Of a DNA stretch of 64,000 nt, positions 36,319 to 48,672 are shown piece by piece. Source of the DNA: Chrysoperla carnea (Eukaryota > Arthropoda > Insecta > Neuroptera > Chrysopidae); the NCBI RefSeq assembly GCF_905475395.1, contig NC_058339.1, forward strand, positions 88,546,520 to 88,610,519. Direction: 5' to 3'. Below the pieces are notes generated by a model. It did not search any database and had not been told where the DNA came from. It saw only the letters and a list, made by a program, of their open reading frames with translations. Both the position numbers and the translations under genes were made by a program. The stretch's first letter is position 1, and each line of letters starts with the position of its first letter.

Positions 36319-37879
36319 TTCGTAATTTAAAATTAGTTTTTCTTTAGTAAATAATGATTAAAACAAAAGGATATTTAAGAACGTAATTTATTTTATCTTA
36401 TAATCGACTTCGACAATTATTCGACGTTATTTGTGTGAATTTATTAGGTTTTGACTAAATATTAGTCAGTCTTGAATGATTTTTTGAAATAATTAAATAT
36501 AAGTTTTTTATTTATAAAATGGATCTTTTATTTATTTCATTTATTTATTTTCACTAAGGTGTTTTTCTCCCTAAAAAAAAACTCGTGTATTGCAGTTACT
36601 GCTTCATTAACGCCATATTTGTCCCATTAGATACTTCTCAGATGGTTTGCCGTAATATTTTTAAACTTAAAATATTTACATAGAAAGGTGGGAAGGGGAA
36701 TGGAAGGGGTGTTAATGTGGGAGATCACTAACCCAATTTAATGAGGCGTAAAGATCGATAAAGCCATAAAAATCGCAAATAAACAACATGCAAAAAGCAC
36801 TTCTATGAAACTAACTGCAGATTTTTATTCTGGATAAGTCGTAGAGGATGTCATAGCTTTAAAAATATCAAAAAAGTTTGTTATCTTCCTGGGAGTCTCC
36901 TACAAATTTCCGTAATCAATCATCGCTTTTATAATATTGTGAATTTTTTTATATTGAATTTCAAGTCATTTGAACTTAAAAGCGACACGGGAGTACTCAT
37001 ATGTAGCGGGAAACAAATATATACACATATGGGAATTCTTTCTCACCGGAATTCCATTTAATTAAGTGTTATAAAATAGATTTAGAATGCATTTCACTCC
37101 TCTTTGTTGGCCTTCAATACAGTGCACAAGTCTATTTTTTCAACGAAGATTTTTTTTTAAAAGCAACTACGATTTTTTTAGTAATCGCCCGACGTAAATA
37201 CCTAACTTTATTTTACCCCTTTCAGTAATTTCCAGTGTTAAAATGAAATTTGTTAGTGAATCCCACTGTTATTTACAAGTTCTTTTGTTTATGTTTCCAT
37301 TCAATTTCGTTCCAATTTTGGATATCCTAACAATCCCCTTAGGCGACACCGAGGTCGAGGTTACTGCACAATTGATTTTAATAAAGGTTATTTAAGATAT
37401 TTTGTACCTTTTTTATTCTCTTCTTCCTTAAGAATTTTCCGAAAAGTAGCCTGAATATTATTCTCATATCATACCTTCTTCCTTATAAGCTTTCCGAAAA
37501 ATAGTCCAAGCCATGAGCTACGTCTTTTTCAAATTTAATCTCACTTTAAAACTTTTCCATTTATATAAATATTAGAAAAGTTTACCTGAAAGCGCATCAG
37601 CTGTCATCATTTCTTACTAACCAACATGAAATTTTATAACTGATAGATGTCATAGGCGCCACAAAAATGAAATTATACAAGACTTTCCGGGAGCAATATT
37701 TGTATTATTTTATTCAACATAATTTTGTGCCAATTTTTCGCATTGTTTTTACTGGAACACTCTGTATTTTGGAACTAATAATTTTGTTTATTTCGATTTA
37801 CAATAAAATTAAAAAAACAGGTTCTTGCAAGACTTTTTAAGTATTTTCGAAATTTTAGTCAGTCATACATTAACTTTTT
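36319..37879. other. Intergenic DNA, no feature recognised
   Basis: Neither coding exons nor repeats shared with the rest of the window are visible, apart from AT-rich simple sequence. Confidence 0.35.
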
Positions 37880-38149
37880 TAGCTGTACGATAAAAACTGT
37901 GCACAAACAAAATTAACAATTGTTTTTAACCAACGCACTGGTAAGTTTAATTTTTAATTTTTAGGAAGTTTATTGCTCTGATTTTAAACTCCAAAAACGT
38001 GTTTTAGGACCTCTTAAATTAAAAGTTTCTTTTCAAACTTGCATTATTTAAATATTTCCGAAAATATAATAGGAAAAACAGATATAATTTTATTTTGCCA
38101 AATACACCGCTCAAATTTGGGCCGAATTAATCAAATATGATTAAAAGTA

Positions 38150-38280
38150 TTTTATAGTACAGGAGACGATATAAGGTCGAATTTCACCCATCTGAGACAT
38201 GTTTTTTATGAAATTTTTGGATTGATAAGCACACCTATGATAGCTTGTCTATCGAAAAGTGTTGATAGTTATTTTTAATT
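38150..38280. repeat. Fragment related to the foldback element at 61.8-62.1 kb
   Basis: The order GACGATATAAGGTC, TTCACCCATCTGA, GAGACAT and TATCGAAAAGTGTT parallels 61,847-61,960. Confidence 0.5.
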
Positions 38281-38600
38281 TAAGGTAAGTTAAGTTTAAA
38301 CTTGTGGATGAAATTATTTGTAACTTATTTTCAACTTTGATAATGAATTTTGTTATAAACTTCATGAATGTAGACGAAAAATAAGAATACAATTTTTCGA
38401 TATCTGTCTTGGTTTTCGAAATGGCGAAAGCTAAATAAGTAAATAAAATTTTCAACTTTCGATAATTTTGAAAATTACTCCAGATATCCAAAAATTTTAT
38501 TCTTACTTTTCAACTTATTTTGCCAACTATAACATAATCCATCATCAAAATTGAAAAAAAATATACTTTTTAATTTTTGGCCCCACTACTACATTTTATT
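38281..38600. mobile_element. TTAA-family MITE, partial
   Basis: Family interior blocks ('gatgaaattatttgtaactt', 'gtagacgaaaaataagaata') are present and the copy ends in a degenerate CCCCACTACTACATT. The outer ends are lost or eroded. Confidence 0.55.
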
Positions 38601-38692
38601 CAAGACCCACCACAGATTTATTTAATTCGTTACTAGATCATCGCAGCTTTTAATGTTGATTTTATTTTTATGTTTTTAGAAAAAGAACCAAA

Positions 38693-39142
38693 ATGTATGA
38701 CTCAAGAAATATTAAATTTGGACGAAGCTTCAAAAAGAATGCTGAACAAAAACTTAATGATCACAAACGATCACACAAAGTTTCTAAAACATATAAAAAA
38801 CGAAAATATTCACTACCAAAACAAGGACTTTACGATTGTGAAAAATATAGCGTAAATATACGTTATCCAAAAGATTTATGTCATGGTTGCCGGCAACAAG
38901 TTAATTTTTCTCATGATGAAATTGATTTGAATAATAACTCAAATTTTGACTCCGATTTAAATAATAATTCAAGTTTTGACTTTGATTTGAATAGTAATTC
39001 AAGTTTTGACTCCAATTATAATAATAAATCAAATTTTGATTCCGTAATTTATTGTAATAAATTTCCTGTCTCAAATGAGATTTTATATTTTGCTGAAAAT
39101 ATGGCGATTGAATTAAGTAGTCCATTTCTTTGTCGTTATTAA
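38693..39142 (+). CDS. Unrecognised 149-aa protein with four decapeptide repeats
   Basis: I do not recognise this protein. It has a basic N-terminal part (residues 1-45, rich in Lys and Arg), a middle part with two close Cys-X2-Cys residues (DLCHGC at 61-66), four tandem ten-residue repeats of the DLNNNSSFDF type (residues 78-117) and a hydrophobic end. The ATG lies 13 bases after a good acceptor (TATGTTTTTAG, ending 38,679). A strong donor (CACTG|GTAAGTTT) at 37,940/37,941 could define a non-coding first exon, giving a plain two-exon gene. Against this, the region is AT-rich, the two other strands and frames also stay open, and no domain supports it. It could be an orphan gene, the last exon of a longer gene, or chance. 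Confidence 0.4.
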   Translation: MYDSRNIKFGRSFKKNAEQKLNDHKRSHKVSKTYKKRKYSLPKQGLYDCEKYSVNIRYPKDLCHGCRQQVNFSHDEIDLNNNSNFDSDLNNNSSFDFDLNSNSSFDSNYNNKSNFDSVIYCNKFPVSNEILYFAENMAIELSSPFLCRY

Positions 39143-39239
39143 ATCATTAATTCGAAGGAAAATTTAGAAAAATCAGAGAACAGAAAATTGGTAGTAAATT
39201 AACAAAAGGTCTTTCTGTTTCAAAATAGATCTTCTATTG

Positions 39240-39530
39240 ATCAAAAGATCATAGAGTAATATTCTAGTTTACAACTTTTCTGTTGAAAACTGGTATTAAA
39301 TTTAGAATAATAGGTCCTATTCTATTTAGGAAATAGGTCTTATATTGGCCAAATAAGATCTATTAAAAGTAGAATAAGATTCATTTCTAGTTTACCGAAT
39401 TTCTGTTCACAACATTTATGTCGAAAACTGGTATTAAATTTAAAAAATAGATCTTATTCTGTCCAGAAAATACAGAAATAGATCTTATATTGGCCAAATA
39501 AGATCTATTACGGATTGAATAAAATTTATT
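39240..39530. repeat. Tandem pair of about 140-bp repeats
   Basis: GAAAACTGGTATTAAATTTA occurs at 39,285 and 39,423, and CTTATATTGGCCAAATAAGA about 145 bases apart at 39,339 and 39,484. The unit has drifted by small indels. Each unit carries an AATAGGTCTTAT/AATAAGATCTATT partial palindrome around TTGGCCAA. Confidence 0.7.
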
Positions 39531-40755
39531 TATAATTTACAAAGTTTCGACCGTCTTTTTTTTTGTCATCGATTGAATTTACCCTCGATTAGTCCGATTT
39601 CGATATCCATGCTTTTGTATATAGTTCTAAATCTGTGCTTTTGTATATCTGGTTCTTTGTATAACAACCCTCATTTTGAATAATTTAACCAGCAATGAAT
39701 ATCAATTTACATGAAAGATATCAAAAATTTATTTTATAAAACCATAAAAATAAACGTCCGGAAAAGTTAAACATAAATTAAAGAAAATGTCCATTTCATT
39801 ATGAGATCATGTATCGAAAAATCGATTCCACTCTTGCATATAGAGGAAATTTTGAAATTTTATGTTTAAAAAAAAGTTGTGCACGCTATTAAAAATTAAT
39901 TTAAGGAAGGGAACTCGTTTCGCTAACAACGCCTGTCATGGCATAACACATTTCTTTTTAATTTTAAATAGACTCTCACAGGCTGTTTTTAAATACAGGC
40001 TTTCAAAATTTCCCTTGTAAAACTAACTACTTATTTTCACAAAGAAGATTAATGCTTCTTAATTTATTCGAATTCAGATTAATTTTCAAAAATCGGACAT
40101 TTGCTACTCGGTTGTACTTTAAAATAAACTTTCAAAATTTTCTTTGTCAAGCAGACTTTTCTAATTTTTCAAGAAAACTAAACTAACAAATAACAACGAT
40201 CATTTTAATTACATCCAATCGCCATATTTATTTCTATTTTAAATATAAAAAAAACTTTATGATGGATAAATAATACGCTTTGTCTTTATATTATTTTTAA
40301 TATAATTATTGTTTTTGTATAAAATATATTTATTAATTTTGAGAAAATATTGTATTTATAAAGAAAATTGACAGTAAAAAAACACGTTTGTAATTCTTTA
40401 GAAATATTTATTTATATAATAACCCCCCAGTATAGAAAGTTATTGTACTGGGTCCTATATTCGAAACCGAAATTTTACGTTTATGAAACATATCTTTACG
40501 TTTCATGGCCAGGACAAGATATTAATACCAATTTGGAGAAGAAGTATGTATACGTACGTACGTTCATTGTCATTTTTTTCTGATCGATACCGCGCGATCA
40601 AAAAATGATTCCGCCTTCGTTGCGATGTCGATCAAAACATATTAACAGCAATATGCTCCGAAAAAAATTAGTAATATTCGATCGGATCGTTTCGAATCGG
40701 CCGAGTATTTGTTTATTTTTTTCTTTTTTATACTGAGAAGTTATTCGTGTGGACC
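39531..40755. other. Intergenic AT-rich DNA, no feature recognised
   Basis: A frame at 40,368-40,583 lacks ATG support at its 5' side and any domain. A GTACGTACGTACG tract lies at about 40,551. Confidence 0.35.
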
Positions 40756-40982
40756 TCAAGGGTCATTCGAGTGAAACCATTCCCCGGCTTGTTTCATATT
40801 TTCTTTAATCAAATTCACAAATTTACAAAGACAGCTATAAAATAATGGAGGCAGCAGGTCTCTCTTTTCCACTGGACATTCTTCCTCATAAAAGCCAGTT
40901 TTTGCATCCGTCATTCCATTATACGCATTAAGTACACGATTTAATGACAAAATAATTGATTTGCAAAGCGCTGTTCTGTTTT
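40756..40982 (-). CDS. Isolated coding-looking terminal exon, product unknown
   Basis: On the minus strand an acceptor-like TTTTGGGTTAG is followed by 75 codons ending in TGA at 40,756. The composition is protein-like and far from the Lys/Asn/Ile bias of random AT-rich frames: it includes NAYNGMTDAKTGFYEEECP, LLPPLFYSC and KQAGEWFHSNDP. The frame opens with a split codon and has no ATG at its start, so it would be a last exon. I find no matching upstream exon between 41,000 and 44,200. I could not place it in a family. It may be the 3' end of a gene with distant exons, or a copied exon fragment left in intergenic DNA. Confidence 0.4.
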
Positions 40983-43900
40983 CTAACCCAAAACTTATGA
41001 AGTATTAGAATTATGTTTCTTTTATTGGTTGTATAGAATTTAATAAGATTCAATTAAACATAGAAAGAAAATTCGATTTGTCAACTATTAAAATACGTGT
41101 TGTGAGTTGAAATGCGGCAACGACATTGAATAATTATCTAAATAAGTCCCAAAATTTTTGCAGGGTATTTCTTTTTTAATACATTTTGACACAGTCTCTT
41201 TTCTGTATGCCAGTAATGACGTGACCATAGACATAGAAAATGTCTATGATAATTCAGGTGCCTCGGATCTATAAAGTAAAAAGAAGATTTTGGTCGTGAG
41301 ACGATTTTAAAGCTTTGTGCATCTCTACAGCTCCATCAAATTGAGTTGGAGGGTTGAAAATTTATATGTCAATGGGGTTAACATCGAAGAAATGCTTACC
41401 AGGCTCCTTCGAGTAAACACTTCATATTTTTAAAAACATGGCAAGACAAAAACAAAATCCAATTTCTTTAAAAAGCATATTAGTGATGAAGTTCTTTCTG
41501 CTACTCACGAGTTTTTTCAAAACCATGTAATTTTTTTAATAGACCTTTTCATTTTAAGTACGATTCATTATTGTTTCGGGCAGTCAGTAATAAGTTAGAC
41601 AAAGGTACAAGATATTTGTTATTCATTTTATCACATTAGTTTTTTAACAAACTGTACGAAACAAAAGTCACTTTTTCAAGATCAATCAAGTAAATAAATA
41701 TTAACATTTCAAGTACCTACCTTTTCAAACGTGATTTCCAAGTTCTTATTTTCTGCCTTAAAATTACCTATTAAAAATAAAAATAGGAAAGGGGAATGGT
41801 GCTATTATTCTAATAAAATTAGCAAGTTTTTTTTTAACATGCAGCATAATTAGGCTGTCCCCGTATTTCGAATATAATAAATCATATTATCATTGAATAT
41901 TTTTTAAATTTATAAGTATTAAAGCCCCACTAAAGTTAAAAAAAAAAACTTTTTCTCGGTTTTAGACTTATTCCTTGATTTCTAATACTTTTGCGACCAC
42001 AATTTTGTGTTGATACCTCCCCTACAAATTTTGGATTAACTGCATGTTAAAATATAAAAGCCCCCCTCAACTTGAAAAAATAGATTTTAAATAAAAAAAA
42101 ACAAGAACCGAAATTTTTTTTGGTTTTTTTAAAATATCCTAACTTTATTTAAATCATAATAATAGCATCATTATTTATTTATACAACATAGTTGTAAATA
42201 TTATATTTTAAAACATATTATTTTTATCTCATTATATTTAAAAACTAAAAAAAATCAAAATAATAAATTTAAAACAAAAAAAAAATTAAAAAATCAAAAA
42301 AAAGTTATGCGTTCATCTTTTTTTTTCTCTGTCCAATGTAAAAACTACACAACGTTTTTAATTTTTTTTTAGTTAAAAAAATTCACATTATTTTGAGCTT
42401 CAAATTAAATTTTTATACATCGACTAAAGACGACATACTTCGTTTTTTTTTTTTGAGTTTTTAAATAATTTCGATTATAAAAAATTGAGTTTTTTTTTAT
42501 CATCATTTTAAAAAAATACAAAAATCTACAATGAAAAACTAATGGTTGCCTTAATTTTTATGTAGTTATCATATGAGCTTTTTTTTTTTTAAATGTATAC
42601 GTTAAATGGTCCAAGAGCAGACCCTAATCCACTCTCCCTTAGCTCAATTTTAATTAAATAAATACTTATTGTCCTTAAAGATTTTGGAACTGAGTTGAAA
42701 AAAATATTTTACTTCGGTGGGCCCATAATAGAAACCTTGAAGTACGCCCAAAAACCCTGTATCACTTTAAGAACTATAAAAACTATAAAATAAAATTTGA
42801 ATAAAAGGAAGAGTTTACTATAATCCGCTCTCCTAATAATAGAATTATAAATGGGGGGAAATTTGAAGCTACAAATACACTATTTTCTTATTCATTTGTT
42901 TTTTTAATGGTGGAATGGGTTATTTTAAATGCCGTTATTACATGGAATTATTAAATACATTTACTAAAATTAAACATATTTACACGCTTAGTTATATAGC
43001 GAAAAGTTGGCTACCCACAAATATGGTTGAAAGATCACATTGATCCGTTGTATTTATGGAGGGATTCTTCACTATCCTGTGAAAAATAACTCCTGAGTTG
43101 TTAAGACATGTATGACCTTACGAAAATGAAATGAAAAATGATTTGAAATGGAAAATGAAAACTTGGATCATATCACGCAATTATAAAGAATCCGTTACCA
43201 CTTTTCAACCATTCTTGTAAACGCACGTTTTTAGCAATGGTGGGAAAGTTTTATAGACGTTATTCTCGACAAAATTTTCGCATATAACTGAGAGAGCAAG
43301 TATGATGTCAAAAAGATTAAAAGTCCTACAGGACGCTGTCCGAAATACGCATGTTCTGATAGAAAAGAGAGCATACTTTTATATATATAAATTAATTAAA
43401 ATGTAAATTGAAAACTCTTTTAGTTAGCCCTAAATTAAGAGGGCTTCAAAGAGATAGGGAGTGGGGCAGCATCTAGTAGTAAAATTTAAAAAAAATAAAA
43501 AGATAGAAATGTCGAATGATCTACGAACGTTTTACTTACAATAAAAATATCTAACTAATAATTATTTTTTTTTTACAAATAAAATTGTTTCTTAGCTAAG
43601 CAATGAATAATATCCAAATAATTTTTAAGTCTGTATACGTAGATTTATCTCGGAAAATAGATTAAAGTTTTCCCCGAAAAATCTATACATCCAGACTCTT
43701 TTTTTCACAATTTTTGAAATAAATCCATCATCTTACGTCATATCAAGTCGTGCCTTCGAAAATGGATTCTTTCCAAAATTACGAAATCAAAAATTATTTT
43801 CCTGTGTAAAATCTTTTGTTTTTCTTCTTTTAATATAAAAATGTCGGTTAATATGTGGTTTTTATTTTTTTTTTTGTTACTTAAAACTAGATATTTTGTT

Positions 43901-44222
43901 GCACATAAGTCTGATGATACAGTTAGGATTTTAATTACGATTGACGGGGGAATAAAATTGAGGGGAATTAATGAGGATTATTATTAATTTATGGCCCGAG
44001 GTACCGTACGACGAACGACACGAAGGCCAAATGTCTAAAAAAAATTTGATTAATATACGATTTATTTGGGATTATGGGGAATTTTATTTTTTTTGTTTAT
44101 ATTTTAAAAATGGGGGACACATGGGGACTTTTTTTTTATGAAAAAGGACAACAAATACCTCGGCAGTGAAAGGATTAAAAGGAGTTAAGATATACTGATT
44201 ACTTTGTTATTATTGGATGTGT
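40983..44222. other. 3.2 kb of AT-rich intergenic DNA
   Basis: Long A and T runs dominate (41,900-42,600). If the isolated exon at 40,756-40,982 belongs to a larger gene, its upstream exons would be expected here or beyond, but none is visible. The 3' UTR of fax begins at the right edge. Confidence 0.35.
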
Positions 44223-47200
44223 TCATTTTGCTTCTTTCTCCTTATTTTCCTCACTTTCTTTTTCAATATCTTTTTCTTTTTCATCGGCCTAAAAATTATA
44301 GAAAATAAAATTATGGATAAAATTATTGTAAAATTTAAACTGGAAAGTTTATTTGTATGTCTTTCAGATAAAAAAGGATTAACAAATAATACAAGCCTAC
44401 TGTACCAGAAAAACAGAGTCGGATAGATACTGGGAGAAGAGTAATTGTACTGAGCCAACATTTAGGCAACATGTAGCATGTGAAATTAACGAACGCTAGA
44501 CACAGCCTTTCAATAGAAGGAACAGAAAGCGACAAAAAATATGTCTCCTTGTCGCATGCTACAAGTTGACTGTAGTTGCCTGTCTATCCAACAGTCAACG
44601 GATCGGAAAAAAACCACACCTTTGATTGACGATTACCATAATTCTCCGAATATATATCAAAATGAAGTTGTCTGAATGGAATCGCTTTAGACGCATGCTA
44701 CACTCATGTACGACAAAGCGCATGCGATGCAGGGAAACAATTCCGCACGCATTATTTAATTGAATTTTGTGCCATATAGTCGGAAGCTTACAATAGGCAA
44801 CACTAGGAAAAAAATATCAAGCCATATGTCGTTCACTTTTGCCTCAGTGGAATTACGCCTTTATTAGTAATACATTCTCTCGTCAAAATTTCAACTACAT
44901 AACTGTTGCGGTTTATGAGATACAACTCGCTGGCAGAGAGAGCCATGGAGTTGTGGTTTATGAAATACAGTTTGTTGACGGACAGCGGGATCTATGTAAT
45001 AGGGTTGGTTACCCTTCGGGCACGGAACCGTAAAAATTGAAGAGCATTTGGATCTCTCGCAGCTATTATTTTCTGGCTTTCATTTCAAACATTAACGAGA
45101 AAAGTATGCAAATAAAATATCACGTTCGCTTATTTCGATGATGGACAGATTTGGGAGGGCCCAGGGGAAAGTTCATAAAATCAATAGACTTGTAATATTT
45201 TGAAATTAAAATAAACATACCTTCTCTTTTTCAATGTCCTTTTCAATATCTTTATCAGATGGTTCTTTTTCTTTGTCACCACCTTCTTTTTCATCTTGAG
45301 CAGCTTCCTTATCTTTGTCCTTTTCTTCTGGTGCTGGTTTTGGTAAATGAGAGTTAAGTTCAAGTGTGTTACACATATCATCCCAATCGGGGAAGCATCG
45401 TTCCTTCATACGATTGACATGACCAACCAAATTTGGACATTGTTCAGTCATAAAATCACGTAATGGATAGCTAACTTCTTTGTCAATGAAATAAATTTGA
45501 GCCAAATTTGCAAATGCAACAATATCCAACTAAAAACAAAAATAGAAATATAAAATGAATCCAAAATTTAAAAAAATAGGCTTTTGTCCACTAAGAATAA
45601 ATCGGTTGGATAAAAGTTTCTGATGATTAATCATATGTAGATAATAATAACACAAAATTATTTTTCATAAAAAATAAGGATTATTATTATTTTTATAAAA
45701 TAATTTTAGTAAAATTAGATATTTAGTCCTGTCACGTGACCAATCAGAAAGTATTGAAGAAATTACGTCGCGCCATAATAAACGCAATGTAAACAACATT
45801 ACATTTTAGTGGAACGAAATAGGTTAGTTGATTACAAATGCTTAAAATTGCATACACAAAAATGATTGTATGCCAAGTCGTGATGTCATTCAAGACGCCA
45901 TGACATAGATTGTCTTCGAAGTAAATTTGAATTGGTTTTTGAAAATGGAAAATACATAATGCAAATTGTGTTTCTTTTTTTTTTTAAATAATACTTTTTT
46001 GGTGTAAATCAGATACTAAAGTAACGTATAAAACAATTTTTCAAATTTGGGACAAAAGCCTATTTTATAGAATACTTACAGTTGTAGGTTCATCACCAAA
46101 GAAGAATGGCATATCAGCAAGAACATCAGACAATACTTTGAGATCACGTTCACCAAATTGTTCAACTTCTTCAGCGGAATGAACTCCCATACCTTGCGCC
46201 TTCAATTTCTTGGAACCCTGGAACCACTGCCCCCATCAATAAACCCCCCATTAAAAACATAAGAACTTAAATAAATAAAAACATGCTTGCCATTACCAAA
46301 AAAGCCCCAAAAAAGAAAACATTAAAAAAAAGCAAAAAACAGCACCAGATTAATATTTTGTTTTTTAGTTGTTTTTAAAACGCGCGCATGAAGAAATTTT
46401 CACGCATTAGTGACAAAAATGTTATTAAAAAAGTTTATGTACACATTATTTTCAAATTTGAAAATAATTCCATCCTGAATAGCAAACAATTTTTTATTTC
46501 ATGGATTCGAAAGTAACAAAAATATCATTAATCCATTAATTATTTAATTTTTTTGGATATATGAATTTTCTGTGCCGTGAAGAAAACTGGAACAAATCTC
46601 ACGAAGAATAACTCTAAGCAGAAATATCCAAAAATTTCCAGAAAATTTGACAAAAATAACTTTTTATCAATGTACTGTGTAATTCCACTGACAGATATTT
46701 TCTTTAGATTCCTTTTGGTGACACAGAAATTAAATTCTTGATAATTAAATTCGAAGTTATTAGTAAAAGCCCAGAATTAACTTTAGGAGTACAAAGCATA
46801 ACGTGTTATTGCACTTAATTTATTTAAGCCGTGTAAGGATGCCAATAGGAAAATTTTGCAAACTAGATATTCCTTAAAGGTCGGCAGCCAACCGTAATTT
46901 CAGGAAGACAGAAAATTTTGGCTGTTAGCCTAGCACCGCGCCCTTAATCAATTGAAAGCCTATTTCGCGTTCTCAAAACAGAGGGCTTGGGTCGAAATAG
47001 ACTGCCAAAAATGTAGCATCTGTCTCAAGTTTGAACAGATTCCAGAAAAAATGGAACCGGTTTTAATCGACAGATATTCCAAAAAAATCGAAGCTAGATC
47101 GTCCAGTGTGGCGACGAAGGGGGAGGTCTAGAGTGGCTAAATGTGGCTGAATATCTACTCACATGATTTGACTAAAAATTAAAAAATAATTTCGTCCCTA

Positions 47201-48437
47201 ATGTAGGGTGGGGCGCGATTTAGTCAATCCGTCAAAATACTTTTTGAGTTATAGTTCTGATTAAGAACTGACTTAACACCCAACCCCATCCCTCCTTCCT
47301 TGCGGACGTTTTGATTTTTGTTATTTTTAGACTCAATTCTTCACTTGAGCCGATTTTCAGCCATTCTGAAATCAGTTTTCTGATGAGACTGAACCGACAA
47401 ATTTAGCGTTGCGGAAATGTGAACTAGATAAACCCTTCACTACTATTGCGGACCTTCTCGCATCGACTATATTTTTTTTAAATATCCGTCGAGTAAAATC
47501 GGTTCTTTTCTTTCTGAAATCAGTTTAAAATTAAGATTGACGCTACATCCTTGGCATTCTATTGGGGGCTTAAGACCTTCGCTTTGAGAACTCTTAGCAG
47601 TTTTACGATTGACGGTGCGATGTTGACTAACACCTAAGTAATTTGGCCGCAAACCTATTAAATTTGGATTTATTATAATCAAATAATCAAATTTTAATAT
47701 TGCTTTAGCGAAAAATTGGCCTGCATGGAATTAAAACAAGTTATTTTCTAGTTAGCAATGTTTCAAAGTCTTTATCGAAACGTTGCAAATTAGTAAATAG
47801 CAATTCATTTTATTTGATCCAATTTTTCATCAATGCAGTACTACATTCCATAATTGATTCGTACAGAATTTCTAAGAGGATATTTTTGTTACTTTTTTTC
47901 AATTTCCCAAAATTTTATTTACTATTTATTAACATACCACGCTCTATAACAATTCAATTTTTGGATGTTCTAGTTTTGAGTTGATTTCCAACTTATAAAA
48001 AGTCTTTCCAAATGTTTTCAATAAATAGTAAATAAATTTTTCTTAAATATTAAAGGACATCACAATTTTCTATAAAATATTCAAATCGAAAATCTCACCT
48101 TGCGTCCAAATTGGAATTTGAAGCAGAAGTTTAAGAATGAATTTGGTATTCTGGTACCAAGTGCATGTTGTAAATTAACTTTGTATCCTTTCAACACTTG
48201 TTCAGGATACTTGGCACGCCACCATAAAATTACCCACAATAAATGATTCTCAATCATGGAAACCATAGCATGAGCCACATTACGTTGTTCTTGTGTTAAA
48301 GCTGCATCCAAATCCTTATCGAAACGTTGTGCCAACTCTTTGAGAATGATTGTGCTGTCAGCAATTTCTTCACCATTTAATTCAACGAATGGTAACTGTC
48401 CTTTCTTGCTACGGAATTTCATTTTATGGTCAACATT
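44223..48437 (-). CDS. fax: Failed axon connections (fax), last four exons; 5' end outside view
   Basis: Drosophila fax encodes a membrane-associated protein of the metaxin/GST-like fold, found as a genetic enhancer of Abl in axon growth. Exons on the minus strand: 48437-48099, 46226-46080, 45529-45221 and 44288-44223, all phase 0 with GT-AG introns, coding 286 aa and stopping at TGA. Landmarks in order: NVDHKMKFRSKKGQLPFVEL (the end of the thioredoxin-like half, with the conserved QLPF turn), EEIADSTIIL, LKGYKVNLQHALGTRIPNS, FGRK joined to WFQGSKKLKAQGMGVHSAEE, PFFFGDEPTTLDIVAFA (GST C-terminal domain hallmark), PLRDFMTEQCPNLVGHVNRM and CFPDWDD. The tail is an acidic/basic Glu-Lys-Asp low-complexity stretch shared with the fly protein. 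The missing N-terminus should carry the PFCLKxETWL-type segment; it was not found up to 64,000, so the preceding intron is at least 15.5 kb. A metaxin or FAXC-type paralogue is the only alternative. Confidence 0.95.
44289..45220 (-). other. fax last intron, with transposon-like debris
   Basis: The intron has patches of higher GC at 44,560-44,760 and 44,930-45,060. GGTTACCCTTCGGGCACGGA resembles insect transposon termini in style, but no boundaries were found. Confidence 0.4.
45575..46065 (+). mobile_element. MITE family D in a fax intron, TIRs intact
   Basis: The left end AATAGGCTTTTGTCC and the right end GGACAAAAGCCTATT are perfect reverse complements over 14-15 bp, 491 bp apart. It fills almost all of the intron 45,530-46,079 and ends only 14 bases from the donor of the upstream exon. 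A diverged second copy is at 28,428-28,814. There is no ORF. Confidence 0.8.
46227..48098 (-). other. fax intron, 1.87 kb
   Basis: No additional or alternative exon with matching phase was recognised. The frame on the minus strand at 47,467-47,682 has no domain. The acceptor at 46,227-46,230 has a G-rich rather than pyrimidine-rich tract, which is unusual. Confidence 0.45.
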
Positions 48438-48672
48438 CTGAAAAGAAAAAAATTCAAGTATTAAAATTTGTTTCAATATTTTATACAACAATTATTTGAA
48501 AAGTAAAATAGGAAGAATTTTTGAAATTTAAACCCGTGAATAATCTTCAATCGCTATATTTGAGAAAATCTCGTCTATAAATATTGGAAGAATATCACTG
48601 AATTAATTCAATGCTCTCATTACGGGCCGCCCTATATACTGAGGGAAAAATAAAAGCACATTGGTACTTTTT

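Noticed and set aside
44210-44535. Overlapping open frames on both strands
   Set aside because: They are shadows of the last fax exon and its flanking intron and 3' sequence.
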